A stretch of DNA of 64,000 nt from Aquipuribacter sp. SD81 (GTDB taxonomy: Bacteria; Actinomycetota; Actinomycetes; Actinomycetales; JBBAYJ01): positions 1 through 64,000 of the forward strand of contig NZ_JBBAYJ010000003.1 in assembly GCF_037153975.1 (NCBI RefSeq). Reading direction: 5' to 3'. The notes beneath the pieces are model-generated. The model did no database searches. It saw nothing but the letters and a program-made list of their open reading frames with translations, and had not been told where the DNA came from. Positions 41,927-55,778 of this stretch are shown here, in pieces (the stretch's first letter is position 1; the number at the start of each line of letters is the position of its first letter). The position numbers and the translations under genes are program-made.

Positions 41927-42907
41927 ATGGCGCTCACGGCATCGGTCAAGGACGAGCTGAGCCGCTTGCCCGTCACACGGGCCTGCTGCCGCAAGGCCGA
42001 GGTCACGGCGATGCTGCGCTTCTCCAACGCCCTCCACATCGTCGCAGGGCGGGTCGTGATCGAGGCCGAGCTCGACACCGCACAGGCCGCCCGGCGGCTG
42101 CGCCGCGAGATCGGCGAGGTGTACGGCCACCCGAGCGAGCTGCTCGTGCTGCAGCCCGGTGGGCTGCGCCGCGCCACCCGGTACGTGGTCCGCGTGAGCC
42201 GCGAGGGCGAGGCGCTGGCCCGCCAGACCGGCCTGCTCGACGCGCGCAGCCGGCCGGTGCGCGGCATGCCGCCGCAGGTCGTCGGCGGGGCCGTCTGCGA
42301 CGCGGAGGCGGCGTGGCGGGGCGCCTTCCTCGCCCACGGCTCGCTCACCGAGCCGGGCCGGTCCAGCTCGCTGGAGGTCACGGCGCCCGGTCCGGAGGCG
42401 GCTCTCGCCCTCGTCGGCGCCGGCCGCCGGATCGGCATCCAGGCCAAGGCGCGCGAGGTGCGCGGCGTCGACCGGGTCGTCGTGCGCGACGCGGAGGCGA
42501 TCAGCGCGCTGCTCACGCGGCTCGGGGCCCACGACGCCGTCATGGTGTGGGAGGAGCGCCGCATGCGCCGCGAGGTGCGCGCGACCGCCAACCGGCTCGC
42601 GAACTTCGACGACGCGAACCTCCGCCGTTCCGCGCGCGCGGCCGTGGCCGCCGGGGCCCGGGTGGAGCGTGCGATGGAGATCCTCGGCGACGACATCCCC
42701 GACCACCTCAAGGAGGCGGGCCGGCTCCGCCTGGAGCACAAGCAGGCGAGCCTGGAGGAGCTCGGCCAGCTCGCCGACCCGCCCATGACCAAGGACGCCG
42801 TCGCGGGGCGGATCCGCCGGCTGCTCGCGCTCGCCGACAAGCGCGCGAGCGACCTCGGCGTCCCCGGCACGGACGCCAACCTCACCCCCGACATGCTCGA
42901 GGTCTGA
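41927..42907 (+). CDS. whiA: sporulation/cell-division regulator WhiA
   Basis: WhiA, 326 aa, a DNA-binding protein with a LAGLIDADG-like N-terminal domain and a C-terminal helix-turn-helix (about residues 230–310, [21 protein letters not shown]). In sporulating actinomycetes it works with WhiB at division genes; it is conserved in non-sporulating relatives too. ATG at 41927 follows CAGGAT (41915–41920) by 6 nt, so it has its own leaderless promoter besides any read-through from yvcK, 99 bp upstream. Confidence 0.96.
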   Translation: MALTASVKDELSRLPVTRACCRKAEVTAMLRFSNALHIVAGRVVIEAELDTAQAARRLRREIGEVYGHPSELLVLQPGGLRRATRYVVRVSREGEALARQTGLLDARSRPVRGMPPQVVGGAVCDAEAAWRGAFLAHGSLTEPGRSSSLEVTAPGPEAALALVGAGRRIGIQAKAREVRGVDRVVVRDAEAISALLTRLGAHDAVMVWEERRMRREVRATANRLANFDDANLRRSARAAVAAGARVERAMEILGDDIPDHLKEAGRLRLEHKQASLEELGQLADPPMTKDAVAGRIRRLLALADKRASDLGVPGTDANLTPDMLEV

Positions 42908-44158
<1,251 letters not shown>

Positions 44159-44172
44159 GGGGCGGGTTCCGC

Positions 44173-45396
44173 GTGCAGGACGTCGCCGCCCTCGGCCAGG
44201 CGCTCGGCGGGTTCCACGCCCGCCGGGTCCTGGTCCGCAGCGACCTCAACGTCCCCCTCGACTCCTCCGGCGACACGCCCGTCATCACCGACGACGGGCG
44301 GGTCCGGGCCTCCGTGCCCACGATCCGCGAGCTCGCCGAGGCGGGCGCGGTCGTGGTCGTGTGCGCCCACCTCGGGCGCCCCAAGGGCACCCCGGAGCAG
44401 AGGTACTCCCTCGCCCCGGTGGCCGACCGGCTCGCCGAGCTGCTCGAGAGGCCCGTCCGCTTCGTGCCCGAGACGGTCGGGCCGGTCGCCGAGGAGGCGG
44501 TCGCCGCGGCCCAGCCCGGGGACGTCCTCCTGCTGGAGAACCTCCGCTTCAACGCGGGGGAGACCAGCAAGGACGACGGCGAGCGCGGCGCCTTCGCCGA
44601 CGAGCTCGCCCGCCTCGCCGACGCCTTCGTCTCCGACGGCTTCGGCGTCGTGCACCGCAAGCAGGCGAGCGTCTACGACGTCGCGCGGCGGCTGCCGCAC
44701 GCCGTCGGCGGGCTCGTGCTCACCGAGGTCGAGGTGCTGCGGCGCCTCACCGAGGACGTCGAGCGCCCGTACGCGGTCGTGCTCGGCGGCGCCAAGGTGT
44801 CCGACAAGCTGAAGGTCATCGACGAGCTCCTCGGCAAGGCCGACCGCATCCTCGTGGGCGGCGGCATGGTCTTCACCTTCCTCAAGGCCCAGGGCCACGA
44901 GGTCGGGAAGAGCCTGCTCGAGGAGGACCAGGTCGAGACCGTCCGCGGCTACCTGCGGCAGGCGGAGGAGCGCGGCGTCACCGTCGTGCTGCCGAGCGAC
45001 GTCGTCGCGGCCACGGCCTTCGCGGCCGACGCCGAGCACGACGTCTACCCGGTGGACGCCATCCCGGCCGACCGGCTCGGGCTCGACATCGGCCCCGACT
45101 CCGCCGCGACGTTCTCGGCCGCGCTCGCCGACTGCCGGACGGTCTTCTGGAACGGCCCGATGGGCGTGTTCGAGATGGAGCCGTACGCCGCGGGCACCAA
45201 GGCCATCGCCACCGCCCTGGCGGCGCTCGACGGCCTCGGTGCCCTCGGGGTCGTCGGCGGCGGCGACACCGCCGCCGCGGTCCGGGCGCTCGGCTTCTCC
45301 GACGACGACTTCGGCCACGTCTCCACCGGGGGCGGTGCGAGCCTCGAGTACCTCGAGGGCAAGGCCCTCCCCGGCCTGCAGGTCCTGGAGGACTGA
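44173..45396 (+). CDS. pgk: phosphoglycerate kinase
   Basis: Phosphoglycerate kinase, 407 aa, generating ATP from 1,3-bisphosphoglycerate. It carries the VRSDLNVPL substrate loop, the AHLGRPKG segment, the [10 protein letters not shown] motif and the C-terminal GGGDTAAAV nucleotide-binding loop. GTG at 44173 starts 14 bp after the gap stop with a GAGGGGCGGG element in the spacer. It is followed 4 bp later by tpiA. Confidence 0.98.
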   Translation: MQDVAALGQALGGFHARRVLVRSDLNVPLDSSGDTPVITDDGRVRASVPTIRELAEAGAVVVVCAHLGRPKGTPEQRYSLAPVADRLAELLERPVRFVPETVGPVAEEAVAAAQPGDVLLLENLRFNAGETSKDDGERGAFADELARLADAFVSDGFGVVHRKQASVYDVARRLPHAVGGLVLTEVEVLRRLTEDVERPYAVVLGGAKVSDKLKVIDELLGKADRILVGGGMVFTFLKAQGHEVGKSLLEEDQVETVRGYLRQAEERGVTVVLPSDVVAATAFAADAEHDVYPVDAIPADRLGLDIGPDSAATFSAALADCRTVFWNGPMGVFEMEPYAAGTKAIATALAALDGLGALGVVGGGDTAAAVRALGFSDDDFGHVSTGGGASLEYLEGKALPGLQVLED

Positions 45397-45400
45397 CCCC

Positions 45401-46204
45401 ATGGCACCAGCCAGCCCGACCCGCACCCCGCTCATGGCGGGAAACTGGAAGATGAACCTCGACCACCTCGAGGCGACGCACCTCGCGCAGAAGCTCGCGT
45501 GGCTGCTGCGCGACGCGGGGCACGACCACGACGCCGTTGAGGTCGCGGTCCTGCCGCCGTTCACGGCGCTGCGCAGCGTGCAGACCCTCGTGGAGGCCGA
45601 CGACCTGCCGCTGCGCCTCGGCGCGCAGGACGTCTCCGCCCACGACTCCGGTGCCCGCACCGGCGAGGTCGCCGGCGGCATGCTCGCGCGGCTCGGCTGC
45701 ACGTACGTGTGCGTCGGCCACAGCGAGCGGCGCGAGTACCACGGCGAGGACGACGCCACCGTGGCCGCCAAGGCGCAGGCGGCGCACCGTCACGGGCTCG
45801 TCCCGGTCGTGTGCGTCGGTGAGCCGCTGGAGGTGCGGGAGGCCGAGGAGCACGTGTCGTACACCCTCGCCCAGCTCGACGGTTCCCTCGCCGGCCTCTC
45901 GGCGGAGCAGGTGGCGACGACGGTCGTCGCCTACGAGCCCGTCTGGGCCATCGGCACGGGCCGCACGTGCGACGCCGACGACGCGCAGGAGGTGTGCGGG
46001 GCGATCCGCGCACGCCTCGCGGAGGTGCACGGCGACGGCGTCGCCGAGCGCGTGCGCGTGCTCTACGGCGGCTCGGTGAAGCCGTCGAACGTCGCGGGGA
46101 TCATGCAGCGCCCCGACATCGACGGCGCGCTCGTGGGCGGCGCCTCGCTCAAGGCGGAGGACTTCGCCGGTATCGCGAGGTACCGGGAGCACCCCACCGC
46201 GTGA
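45401..46204 (+). CDS. tpiA: triosephosphate isomerase
   Basis: Triosephosphate isomerase, 267 aa, interconverting dihydroxyacetone phosphate and glyceraldehyde 3-phosphate. The GNWKMN start, the catalytic His in CVGHSERR, the catalytic Glu in [10 protein letters not shown] and the final GGSVKPSN and GALVGGASL phosphate loops are all present. ATG at 45401 is 4 bp after the pgk stop; the first ten residues are a short extension. Confidence 0.98.
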   Translation: MAPASPTRTPLMAGNWKMNLDHLEATHLAQKLAWLLRDAGHDHDAVEVAVLPPFTALRSVQTLVEADDLPLRLGAQDVSAHDSGARTGEVAGGMLARLGCTYVCVGHSERREYHGEDDATVAAKAQAAHRHGLVPVVCVGEPLEVREAEEHVSYTLAQLDGSLAGLSAEQVATTVVAYEPVWAIGTGRTCDADDAQEVCGAIRARLAEVHGDGVAERVRVLYGGSVKPSNVAGIMQRPDIDGALVGGASLKAEDFAGIARYREHPTA

Positions 46205-46339
46205 CGTATCCTCGCGTGCGGGGACCGGCACGCCGCCGGCCCCCGCGCGCGGGTGCGTGAGCGCCCGACCCCAGTCCGACAGCCCACCAGGTGGCGGCCC
46301 GCAGGCCGGCTGCCACGTACGACGGAGACCGACCCAGCC

Positions 46340-46588
46340 GTGACCACCGTCCTCACGACCGTGCTCCAGGTCCTCCTGGCCCTCACGAGCATCGTCCTCA
46401 TCCTCCTGGTCCTGCTGCACAAGGGCCGGGGCGGCGGACTGTCGGACATGTTCGGCGGCGGCGCCTCGTCGAACATGGGCGGGCAGAGCATCGCCGAGAA
46501 GAACCTCGACCGGCTCACGATCTCGACGGGCCTGGTGTGGGTCGTCGTCATCGTGCTGCTCAACCTCCTCACGCGCTTCGACATCTAG
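46340..46588 (+). CDS. secG: preprotein translocase subunit SecG
   Basis: SecG, 82 aa, a small SecYEG subunit with two membrane helices (about residues 5–25 and 58–78) and a Gly-rich cytoplasmic loop (GRGGGLSDMFGGG). The GTG at 46340 is chosen because the family starts directly with the first helix; only a weak GGAGA precedes it. It follows tpiA by 135 bp, the usual actinobacterial arrangement. Confidence 0.95.
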   Translation: MTTVLTTVLQVLLALTSIVLILLVLLHKGRGGGLSDMFGGGASSNMGGQSIAEKNLDRLTISTGLVWVVVIVLLNLLTRFDI

Positions 46589-46685
46589 GGCACCGCCCGG
46601 CACCGGCGGGCACGGGCCCGCGCGGTCGGGCGGCACGGGCCGTCCCACCGCACGACACAGCACGACCGAGCACCAGGGAGAGCAC

Positions 46686-47036
46686 ATGGCAGGCGGCAGC
46701 GCGATCCGCGGCAGCAGGGTCGGAGCCGGCCCGATGGGAGAGGCCGAGCGAGGCGAGGCGGCTCCCCGGGTCAACGTCACGTACTACTGCGCGAACGGGC
46801 ACACCGTGCGGCCGTCCTTCGCCGAGGAGTCCGGCGAGGACGTGCCGGAGCAGTGGGACTGCCCGCGCTGCGGCTTCCCCGCCGGCCGTGACGCCGAGAA
46901 CCCGCCGGCCCCGCCCAAGGTCGAGCCGTACAAGACCCACCTCGCGTACGTGAAGGAGCGGCGCAGCGACGCCGACGGCGCCGCGATCCTCGACGAGGCC
47001 CTCGCCAAGCTGCGCCAGCGCCGCATCATCGTCTGA
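46686..47036 (+). CDS. rbpA: RNA polymerase-binding protein RbpA
   Basis: RbpA, 116 aa, an actinobacteria-specific protein that joins RNA polymerase to group I/II sigma factors and helps open promoters. The core has the VTYYCANGHTVRPSFA strand and zinc-binding Cys residues (YYCANGH, WDCPRCG), and the sigma-interaction end KTHLAYVKERRS. ATG at 46686 has a GGGAGAG ribosome site. It ends before a hairpin-rich convergent gap. Its product is relevant to the weakly conserved -10-only promoters seen in this window. Confidence 0.96.
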   Translation: MAGGSAIRGSRVGAGPMGEAERGEAAPRVNVTYYCANGHTVRPSFAEESGEDVPEQWDCPRCGFPAGRDAENPPAPPKVEPYKTHLAYVKERRSDADGAAILDEALAKLRQRRIIV

Positions 47037-47069
47037 GGCCCGCCGCCCCTTCCGACGCCCGCCGTCGCC

Positions 47070-47161
47070 GCGTCCCCGTCGGGGGACGCCGCGCGCTCGC
47101 CGGTACCACCGTGGCCGCCGCACCGTCCCACGACCCGGGTCCCGACCGCGGTCGTGGGACG
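47070..47161. terminator. two hairpins between convergent rbpA and pgl
   Basis: A first hairpin (47070–47077 with 47082–47089, GTCG loop) begins 33 bp after rbpA. A second, 12-bp stem (47124–47135 with 47150–47161, 14-nt loop) follows. Part of the second arm recurs as a near-identical 20-bp direct copy at 47116–47135 and 47188–47207 (19/20). These probably end transcription from both sides. Confidence 0.6.
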
Positions 47162-47234
47162 CCGCGCACGCGGCTGGGCGGCTGGATCGCCGCACCGTCC
47201 CGCGACCGGGGCGTGGGTGCGGCGGCAGCGGGAC

Positions 47235-48014
47235 CTACGGGCTGGCGGGACGGACCAGCGCGGGCGGCACCTGCGCGGCCGCGGCGCGGTCGAGCAGCCA
47301 CAGCGTCCGCCGCGTGCCCTCGACCCCGGCGGCGGGCACCTGCCGCTCGCCGGCGCCGCGCAGCGCCATCGCCGCGGCGGGCGCCTTGTCCTCGCCACCG
47401 ACCACGAACCACACCTCGTTCGCGGCGCGCAGCGCGCCGAAGGTGAGGCTCACGCGCTCCGGCGGCGGCTTCGGCGAGCCGCGCACGCCCGTCACGGTCC
47501 CGTCCGCCTGCAGGCCGGGGTGCTCGGGGAACAGCGAGGCGACGTGGCCGTCGGGGCCCATGCCGAGCAGCACGACGTCGAAGCGGGGGACCGCGACGCC
47601 GTCGCCGGGACGGCGGTGGCGGGCCAGCTCGGCGGCGTACTCCTCGGCGGCGCGCTCCGGGGTGCGCGTGCCGTCCGCGTCGTCCGGGACAGGGTGGACG
47701 AGCGCCGGGTCGACGTCGACGTGGTCGAGCAGGGCGTCGCGCGCCTGGGTCTCGTTGCGGTCCGGGTGACCGCTCGGCAGGTGCCGCTCGTCGCCCCACC
47801 ACAGGTGCAGCCGCGACCAGTCGACGGCGGCGCGGGCCGGCGAGTCGCGCAGCAGCTCGAGCAGCCGGATGCCGAGCGAGCCGCCCGTGAGCACGACGTG
47901 CGGCACGGCGCCGGTCGACTGCACGTCGGTGACGGTCGTGACGAGACGGGCCGCCGCGGCGGCCGCGAGGGTCTCGGGGTCGCGGTGGACGACGACGAGC
48001 CGGGGGGCGCTCAC
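47235..48014 (-). CDS. pgl: 6-phosphogluconolactonase
   Basis: 6-Phosphogluconolactonase, 259 aa, second step of the oxidative pentose phosphate pathway. The LTGGSLG, WWGDERH and LLGMGPDGHVASLFP segments are those of the DevB/Pgl family. GTG at 48014 overlaps the opcA stop by 4 bp. It is the last gene of tkt-tal-pgi-zwf-opcA-pgl. Confidence 0.95.
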   Translation of the reverse strand: MSAPRLVVVHRDPETLAAAAAARLVTTVTDVQSTGAVPHVVLTGGSLGIRLLELLRDSPARAAVDWSRLHLWWGDERHLPSGHPDRNETQARDALLDHVDVDPALVHPVPDDADGTRTPERAAEEYAAELARHRRPGDGVAVPRFDVVLLGMGPDGHVASLFPEHPGLQADGTVTGVRGSPKPPPERVSLTFGALRAANEVWFVVGGEDKAPAAAMALRGAGERQVPAAGVEGTRRTLWLLDRAAAAQVPPALVRPASP

Positions 48015-48952
48015 GCGGCGCCCGCCCGACCGGCCGGCTCGGGGGAGCCGGTGAGCGACGTCACGACCTCGCCGTAGACGACGTCCGGGTCGAGACGCCG
48101 CAGCTCCTCCGCGAGGCACTCCGACAGGCTCCGGCGGGCCAGGCCCAGCCGGTGGTCGGGCTCGCCGGGCTGGCTGAGCACCGCCGTCGTGCCCTCGGGG
48201 CGCTCCAGCCGGATGGTGCCCGCCGACCGTTCGAGCTCGACCGCGCGCATGCCGTCGCCGGGCCCGCCCTCCGAGACGCGCTCGACGGGGCACTCCAGGC
48301 GCAGCCGCAGCCACGCCGCCACGAGGTCGCTCGACGGGCTGTCCGGGGCGCCCCGCACGACCGCGCGGTCCACGGGCTCGTCCGGCGGCAGGTCGAGGGC
48401 GGCGGCGAGGATGGCCCGCCACCGCGTCGTGCGGGTCCACGCCATGTCGGTGTCGCCCTCGTGGTGGTGCCGCGCGCGGGTGAGCAGCGCCTCGTGCGGG
48501 TCCTCGCACGCCGCGGAGTCGGTGATCCGGCGCTGCGCGAGCCGGCCGACGGGGTGCTCCGACAGGTCCTCCGGCGGCGTGCCCGGCCACCACGCGACGA
48601 TCGGTGCGTCGGGCAGCAGCAGCGGGACCACGACGGAGGAGGCCTGGTCGGCGAGCTCGCCGCGCAGCCCGAGCACGACGACCTCACCGGCGCCGGCGTC
48701 GCCGCCGACGCGGATCTGCGCGTCCAGTCCGGTCTCCTCGCCGTCGTCGCCGCGCACGACGACGAGCACGCGGCTCGGGTGCTCCCGGCTCGCGTCCGTG
48801 GCCGCGCGGATCGCCTCCTCCGCGCGGTCGGCGTCGACGAGGACGAGCAGCGTGAGGACGCGGCCCAGCGCGACCGCGCCGGCGTCGGCGCGCAGGTCGA
48901 CGAGGCGGCGGTTGATGGCCGAGGTGCTGGTCGCGGGTAGGTCGACGATCAC
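48011..48952 (-). CDS. opcA: glucose-6-phosphate dehydrogenase assembly protein OpcA
   Basis: OpcA, 313 aa, an accessory protein found in actinobacteria and cyanobacteria that activates or assembles glucose-6-phosphate dehydrogenase. The VVVPLLLPDAPIVAWWPG region and RRITDSA segment are characteristic. GTG at 48952 overlaps the zwf stop by 4 bp, and its own stop overlaps pgl, so the three are translated as a chain. Confidence 0.94.
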   Translation of the reverse strand: MIVDLPATSTSAINRRLVDLRADAGAVALGRVLTLLVLVDADRAEEAIRAATDASREHPSRVLVVVRGDDGEETGLDAQIRVGGDAGAGEVVVLGLRGELADQASSVVVPLLLPDAPIVAWWPGTPPEDLSEHPVGRLAQRRITDSAACEDPHEALLTRARHHHEGDTDMAWTRTTRWRAILAAALDLPPDEPVDRAVVRGAPDSPSSDLVAAWLRLRLECPVERVSEGGPGDGMRAVELERSAGTIRLERPEGTTAVLSQPGEPDHRLGLARRSLSECLAEELRRLDPDVVYGEVVTSLTGSPEPAGRAGAA

Positions 48953-50466
48953 GGCAGCCTCCACGTGCGCCCATCGCGGGCCATCATCTCGTCCGCCCCG
49001 GCGGGTCCCCAGCCGCCGGAGTCGTACTGCTCGGGCTGCCCGAGGGACTCCCAGTACTCCTCGATCGGGTCGAGGATGCGCCACGACAGCTCGACCTCGG
49101 CGTGCCGCGGGAACAGCGGCGGGTCACCGAGCATGACGTCGAGGATGAGGCGCTCGTAGGCCTCGGGGGAGGACTCGGTGAAGGCGTGCCCGTAGCCGAA
49201 GTCCATCGTGACGTCGCGGACCTCCATCGCGGTGCCCGGCACCTTGGAGCCGAACCGGAGGGTGACGCCCTCGTCGGGCTGCACCCGGATGACGATGGCG
49301 TTCTGGCCGAGGCCGCGGGCGGCGGTCGCCTCGAACGGCAGGTGCGGCGCCGCCTTGAAGACCACCGCGATCTCGGTGACGCGCCGGCCCAGCCGCTTGC
49401 CCGCCCGCAGGTAGAACGGCACGCCCGCCCAGCGCCGGGTGTCGACGTCGAGGCGGATGGCGGCGTAGGTCTCCGTCGTGGAGTCCGGCGAGATGCCGTC
49501 CTCCTCCAGGTAGCCGCGCACGCGGCTGCCGCCCTGCCAGCCGGCGGCGTACTGCCCGCGGGCGGTCGCGCTCGACAGGTCCGCAGGGAGCCGGACCGCC
49601 GAGAGCACCTTCTCCTTCTCGGTGCGCAGGTCCGAGGCGTCGAAGGAGACGGGCTCCTCCATCGCGGTGAGGGCGAACAGCTGCAGGAGGTGGTTCTGGA
49701 TGACGTCGCGCGCCGCGCCGATGCCGTCGTAGTAGCCGGCGCGGCTGCCGATGCCGATGTCCTCGGCCATCGTGATCTGCACGTGGTCGACGTAGTTGGC
49801 GTTCCAGATCGGCTCGAAGAGCTGGTTGGCGAAGCGCAGCGCGAGGAGGTTCTGGACCGTCTCCTTGCCGAGGTAGTGGTCGATGCGGAAGACGGCGTCC
49901 GGCGGGAACACCTGCTCGACGACGTCGTTCAGCTCGCGGGCCGTGCGCAGGTCGCGGCCGAACGGCTTCTCCACGACGACCCGTCGCCAGGCGTCCTCCT
50001 CGCTGTCCGACAGGCCGCTGCGCGCGAGCTGCTTGACCACCACGGGGAAGGAGTCCGGCGGCACCGACAGGTAGAAGGCGTGGTTGCCGCGGGTGCCGCG
50101 GTCCTCGTCGAGCTCGCGGACGGTGCGGGCGAGCTCGTCGAAGGCGTCGTCGTCGTCGAAGGTGCCCTGCACGAAGCGCAGGCCCTCGGCGAGCTGCTGC
50201 CACACCTCCTCGACGAAGGGCGTGCGCGCGTTCTCCTTGACCGCGTCGTGGACGACCTTCGCGAAGTCCTGCCGGTCCCAGTCGCGCCGGGCGAAGCCGA
50301 CGAGCGCGAAGCCGGGCGGCAGCAGGCCGCGCTGCATGAGGTCGTACACCGCGGGCATGAGCTTGCGCTTCGCGAGGTCGCCGGTGACGCCGAACATGAT
50401 GAGGCCGCCCGGCCCGGCGATGCGGGACAGCCGACGGTCGCGCGGGTCGCGGAGCGGGTTCGTCAT
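48949..50466 (-). CDS. zwf: glucose-6-phosphate 1-dehydrogenase
   Basis: Glucose-6-phosphate dehydrogenase, 505 aa, the NADP-reducing entry to the pentose phosphate pathway. The nucleotide site is GVTGDLAKRK (26–35), and the substrate site RIDHYLGKE (194–202). ATG at 50466 starts 14 bp after the pgi stop. With OpcA and Pgl it forms the oxidative branch; length is normal. Confidence 0.98.
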   Translation of the reverse strand: MTNPLRDPRDRRLSRIAGPGGLIMFGVTGDLAKRKLMPAVYDLMQRGLLPPGFALVGFARRDWDRQDFAKVVHDAVKENARTPFVEEVWQQLAEGLRFVQGTFDDDDAFDELARTVRELDEDRGTRGNHAFYLSVPPDSFPVVVKQLARSGLSDSEEDAWRRVVVEKPFGRDLRTARELNDVVEQVFPPDAVFRIDHYLGKETVQNLLALRFANQLFEPIWNANYVDHVQITMAEDIGIGSRAGYYDGIGAARDVIQNHLLQLFALTAMEEPVSFDASDLRTEKEKVLSAVRLPADLSSATARGQYAAGWQGGSRVRGYLEEDGISPDSTTETYAAIRLDVDTRRWAGVPFYLRAGKRLGRRVTEIAVVFKAAPHLPFEATAARGLGQNAIVIRVQPDEGVTLRFGSKVPGTAMEVRDVTMDFGYGHAFTESSPEAYERLILDVMLGDPPLFPRHAEVELSWRILDPIEEYWESLGQPEQYDSGGWGPAGADEMMARDGRTWRLP

Positions 50467-50480
50467 CTCGTGCCCACCCG

Positions 50481-52142
50481 TCACTGCCCGCGCAGCGCGG
50501 CCTCGACCGCGCCGAGCCCCGCCTCGTCGCCCACCCGCAGGGTGAGCACCGGGCGGTCGTGGTCGGCGAGCACCGCCGCGTCGCCGTCGGCCTGCGCGGC
50601 CTTCAGCCGACCGAGGGTGAAGTCGCGGCCGGGCACCGGCAGGTCCTCGGCGAGGTCGCCGACCACCTGCACGAAGACCCCGACGGGCGGACCGCCCTTG
50701 TGCAGCTGCCCGGTGGAGTGCAGGAAGCGCGGCCCCCACCCGAAGGTGACCGGCCGGCCCGTACGGGCCGCGAGCGCGTCCCGGACCCCGGCGAGCGGGG
50801 CGTGGGCGAGCCGGTCGAGGTAGACCATGACCGCGACGTAGCCGCGCGGGCCGAGGTGGTCGAGCGCCGCCTCGACGGCGTCCTCGAGCGAGCCGGTCGC
50901 GGCGTCGGGGACCGTGCCCGGGTCGGCGACCACGTCGACGCCGGAGACGGTCGCGCGCGCCTCCCGCGGCTCGGGGGTCTGCTCGAGCAGGCCGCGCGCG
51001 GCCTGCTTGGCGCTCTCGACGTCGGGCTGGTCGAAGGGGTTGATGCCGAGCAGGAACCCGGCGGCGGCCGTCGCGTGCTCCCAGACGAGCATCTGCGCGC
51101 CGAGCGGGCCGACGACCGTGACGGCGTCCGAGCCGGCGCCGGCGTCGGCGGCAGGGCTGCCGGGCGCGGCGCAGCGGACCACGACGGCGTCGGGCAGGCC
51201 GGCGGTGACCTCCGGCGAGGCGGGCCCGACGACGACGGGCAGCAGCCCGACGCCCTGCTTGCCGGTCGACTCCGCGACGAGCTGCTCCGTCCAGTCGCCG
51301 AGGCCGGGCAGGCCCGAGCCCGGGTCGTCGACGAGCACGAGCGTGGCGCGCGTGCCCTCGCCGTCCGCGGCCGGCTCGGCGGCGACGACCGCCGCCAGGC
51401 GCAGCGCGGGGTTGTCGGCGTCGTCGCGGGCGCACGCGTCGGCCACCGAGGCGGCCTCGTCGAGGAGCCGGTCGACGTCGGCGCCCGCGAGCCCCGACGG
51501 CACGAGGCCGAAGGCGGTGAGCGCGCTGTAGCGCCCGCCCACCTCGGGGTCGGCGAGGAAGACCGCGCGGTAGCCGGCGTCGCGGGCCGTCTGCTCCAGC
51601 GGCGAGCCGGGGTCGGTGACGACGACGACGCGACGGGCCGGGTCGATGCCGGCCGCCTCGAACGCCTCGACGAACACCCGGCGCTGGCTGTCGGTCTCGA
51701 CCGTGCCGCCGGACTTGCTCGACACGACGAGCACCGTCCGCTCGAGCTCGACCAGCGCGTCGCGCACCTGGCCGGGGTCGGTGGCGTCGAGGGTGACGAG
51801 CGGGACGTCGTGCGCGGCGCAGATCACCTCGGGGGCCAGCGAGGAGCCGCCCATGCCCGCGAGCACGACGCGGTCCACGCCCTCGGCGTGCAGCTCCGCG
51901 CGGAGCGCGGCCACCTGCGCGGGCAGGTCGCGCGACGTCTCGTGCAGCCGCGTCCAGCCGAGCCGCTTCGCGGCCTCCTCGCGGGCGTCGGGACCCCACA
52001 CGTCCGCGTCGCCCGCGCTCGTGCGGGAGGCGACCCGCGCCTCGAGCAGCCGCGCGAGCGCAGCGTCCCGGCCGCGCGACAGCGCGTCGGGGACGCCCAC
52101 CGCGACCGCCCCGCCGACGGGCCCGCCAGGTGCCTGGCTCAC
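50481..52142 (-). CDS. pgi: glucose-6-phosphate isomerase
   Basis: Phosphoglucose isomerase, 553 aa, of the divergent type encoded in actinobacterial pentose phosphate operons. It has two SIS sugar-isomerase regions: [12 protein letters not shown] and [10 protein letters not shown] in the first, [11 protein letters not shown] in the second. It links fructose 6-phosphate from Tal/Tkt back to Zwf. GTG at 52142 overlaps the tal stop (GTGA). Confidence 0.93.
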   Translation of the reverse strand: MSQAPGGPVGGAVAVGVPDALSRGRDAALARLLEARVASRTSAGDADVWGPDAREEAAKRLGWTRLHETSRDLPAQVAALRAELHAEGVDRVVLAGMGGSSLAPEVICAAHDVPLVTLDATDPGQVRDALVELERTVLVVSSKSGGTVETDSQRRVFVEAFEAAGIDPARRVVVVTDPGSPLEQTARDAGYRAVFLADPEVGGRYSALTAFGLVPSGLAGADVDRLLDEAASVADACARDDADNPALRLAAVVAAEPAADGEGTRATLVLVDDPGSGLPGLGDWTEQLVAESTGKQGVGLLPVVVGPASPEVTAGLPDAVVVRCAAPGSPAADAGAGSDAVTVVGPLGAQMLVWEHATAAAGFLLGINPFDQPDVESAKQAARGLLEQTPEPREARATVSGVDVVADPGTVPDAATGSLEDAVEAALDHLGPRGYVAVMVYLDRLAHAPLAGVRDALAARTGRPVTFGWGPRFLHSTGQLHKGGPPVGVFVQVVGDLAEDLPVPGRDFTLGRLKAAQADGDAAVLADHDRPVLTLRVGDEAGLGAVEAALRGQ

Positions 52143-53290
52143 GCGTGCTCCTCCTGGTGGCCGGAGCCACGGACCTCGTCCATCGCCTGCTCGACGGTCT
52201 CCAGCAGCTCCGTCCACGACGCCTCGAACTTCGCGACCCCGTCCTTCTCCAGCGCGGTCACGACGTCGAGGTAGCCGATGCCGAGCCGCTCCACGCCGTC
52301 GAGGACGCGGGCGGCCTCGTCGTAGGTGTCACGGACGGTGTCGCCCGCCACCTCGGCGTGGTCCTCCGTCGCGGCGAACGTCGAGCCGGGCATCGTGTTG
52401 ACGGTCTGCGGGGCCACGAGGTCCACGACGTACTTCGTGTCGGGGTACGACGGGTCCTTGACGCCGGTCGAGGCCCACAGCGGGCGCTGCGGGGAGGCGC
52501 CCGCGGCCTCGAGGTCGCGCCAGCGCGTGCTCGCCAGGGCCTCCTCGAACGCCTGGTACGCGAGGCGGGCGTTGGCGACGGCGGCCTGGCCGCGCAGCGC
52601 CTTCGCCGCCTCGTCGTCGTGCTCGTCGAGGCGCTTGTCGACCGCGGCGTCCACGCGGCTGACGAAGAAGGACGCGACGGAGTGGATGCCGCTGACGTCG
52701 ACGCCCGCCTCCTGCGCGCGCTCCAGGCCGTCGAGCCACGCGTTGAGCACGGCGCGGTAGCGGTCGAGGCTGAAGATGAGGGTGACGTTGACGCTGATCC
52801 CCGCGGCGAGGACGGCGGTGACGGCCGGCAGGCCCTCGACCGTCGCCGGGATCTTGATCATGAGGTTGGGCCGGTCGACCGTCGCGGCGAGGGCCTTCGC
52901 CTGCTCGATGGTGGCGGCCGTGTCGTGCGCGAGGCGCGGGTCGACCTCGAGGCTGACCCGGCCGTCGCGCCCGTCCGTGGCCGTGTACACGTCGGCGAGG
53001 ACGTCGCACGCCTCGCGCACGTCGGTGGTCGTGAGGGCGGTGACGGCCTCCTCGACCGACGCGCCCTGCCCGACGAGCTCGCGCACCTGCTCCTCGTAGG
53101 CGGTGCCCTTGGCCAGCGCCGAGGCGAAGATGGTCGGGTTGCTCGTGACGCCGACGACGCCGCGCCCGACGAGACCCGCGAGGTCGCCGCTGCGGACGAG
53201 GTCACGGGACAGGTCGTCGAGCCAGACCGACACGCCGTGGCGGCTGAGTGCGGCCACGGGCTCGGCGACGGTGGGGGGAGTGCTGCTCAC
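52139..53290 (-). CDS. tal: transaldolase
   Basis: Transaldolase, 383 aa, transferring a dihydroxyacetone unit in the non-oxidative pentose phosphate branch. The [10 protein letters not shown] segment and the Schiff-base Lys in NLMIKIPAT are present. GTG at 53290 has a strong GAGGAGG 6 nt upstream. It follows tkt by 78 bp and overlaps pgi by 4 bp. Confidence 0.97.
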   Translation of the reverse strand: MSSTPPTVAEPVAALSRHGVSVWLDDLSRDLVRSGDLAGLVGRGVVGVTSNPTIFASALAKGTAYEEQVRELVGQGASVEEAVTALTTTDVREACDVLADVYTATDGRDGRVSLEVDPRLAHDTAATIEQAKALAATVDRPNLMIKIPATVEGLPAVTAVLAAGISVNVTLIFSLDRYRAVLNAWLDGLERAQEAGVDVSGIHSVASFFVSRVDAAVDKRLDEHDDEAAKALRGQAAVANARLAYQAFEEALASTRWRDLEAAGASPQRPLWASTGVKDPSYPDTKYVVDLVAPQTVNTMPGSTFAATEDHAEVAGDTVRDTYDEAARVLDGVERLGIGYLDVVTALEKDGVAKFEASWTELLETVEQAMDEVRGSGHQEEHA

Positions 53291-53368
53291 GGTGGTCCTC
53301 CTCGGTTCGGGCTGGCGGTGCGTCGACGTGCGACCCCGGGGCGGCGCGGGCGCCGCCCCGGGGTGTGC

Positions 53369-55525
<2,157 letters not shown>

Positions 55526-55778
55526 GGCGTGCTCCGTCCGGGTCGCATGACCCCTCGTTGTCTCCGACGACGGTCGCGCCGCCGGGCTCTCGGTGCTGGC
55601 GTGCGGGGGCCGCGCGGTCCGTGGGCATCGGGGCCGCGTCGGCCGGCGTGGCAACCCTAGTGACCGGGCACCGGGGTGGCCCACGGGGTCCGTACCCCGG
55701 TACCGGCCGAGGCAACCTCCTGCGGCGGATCGGGCCGCCGGCAGCGGGCGGTCCCGCCGGCGGCTCGGGCCGGCGGGC

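Noticed and set aside
55526-55778. Possible small gene between tkt and ctaB
   Set aside because: Frames present are G/C-biased shadows without a ribosome site. The stretch fits a tkt leader/promoter plus inverted repeats after ctaB.
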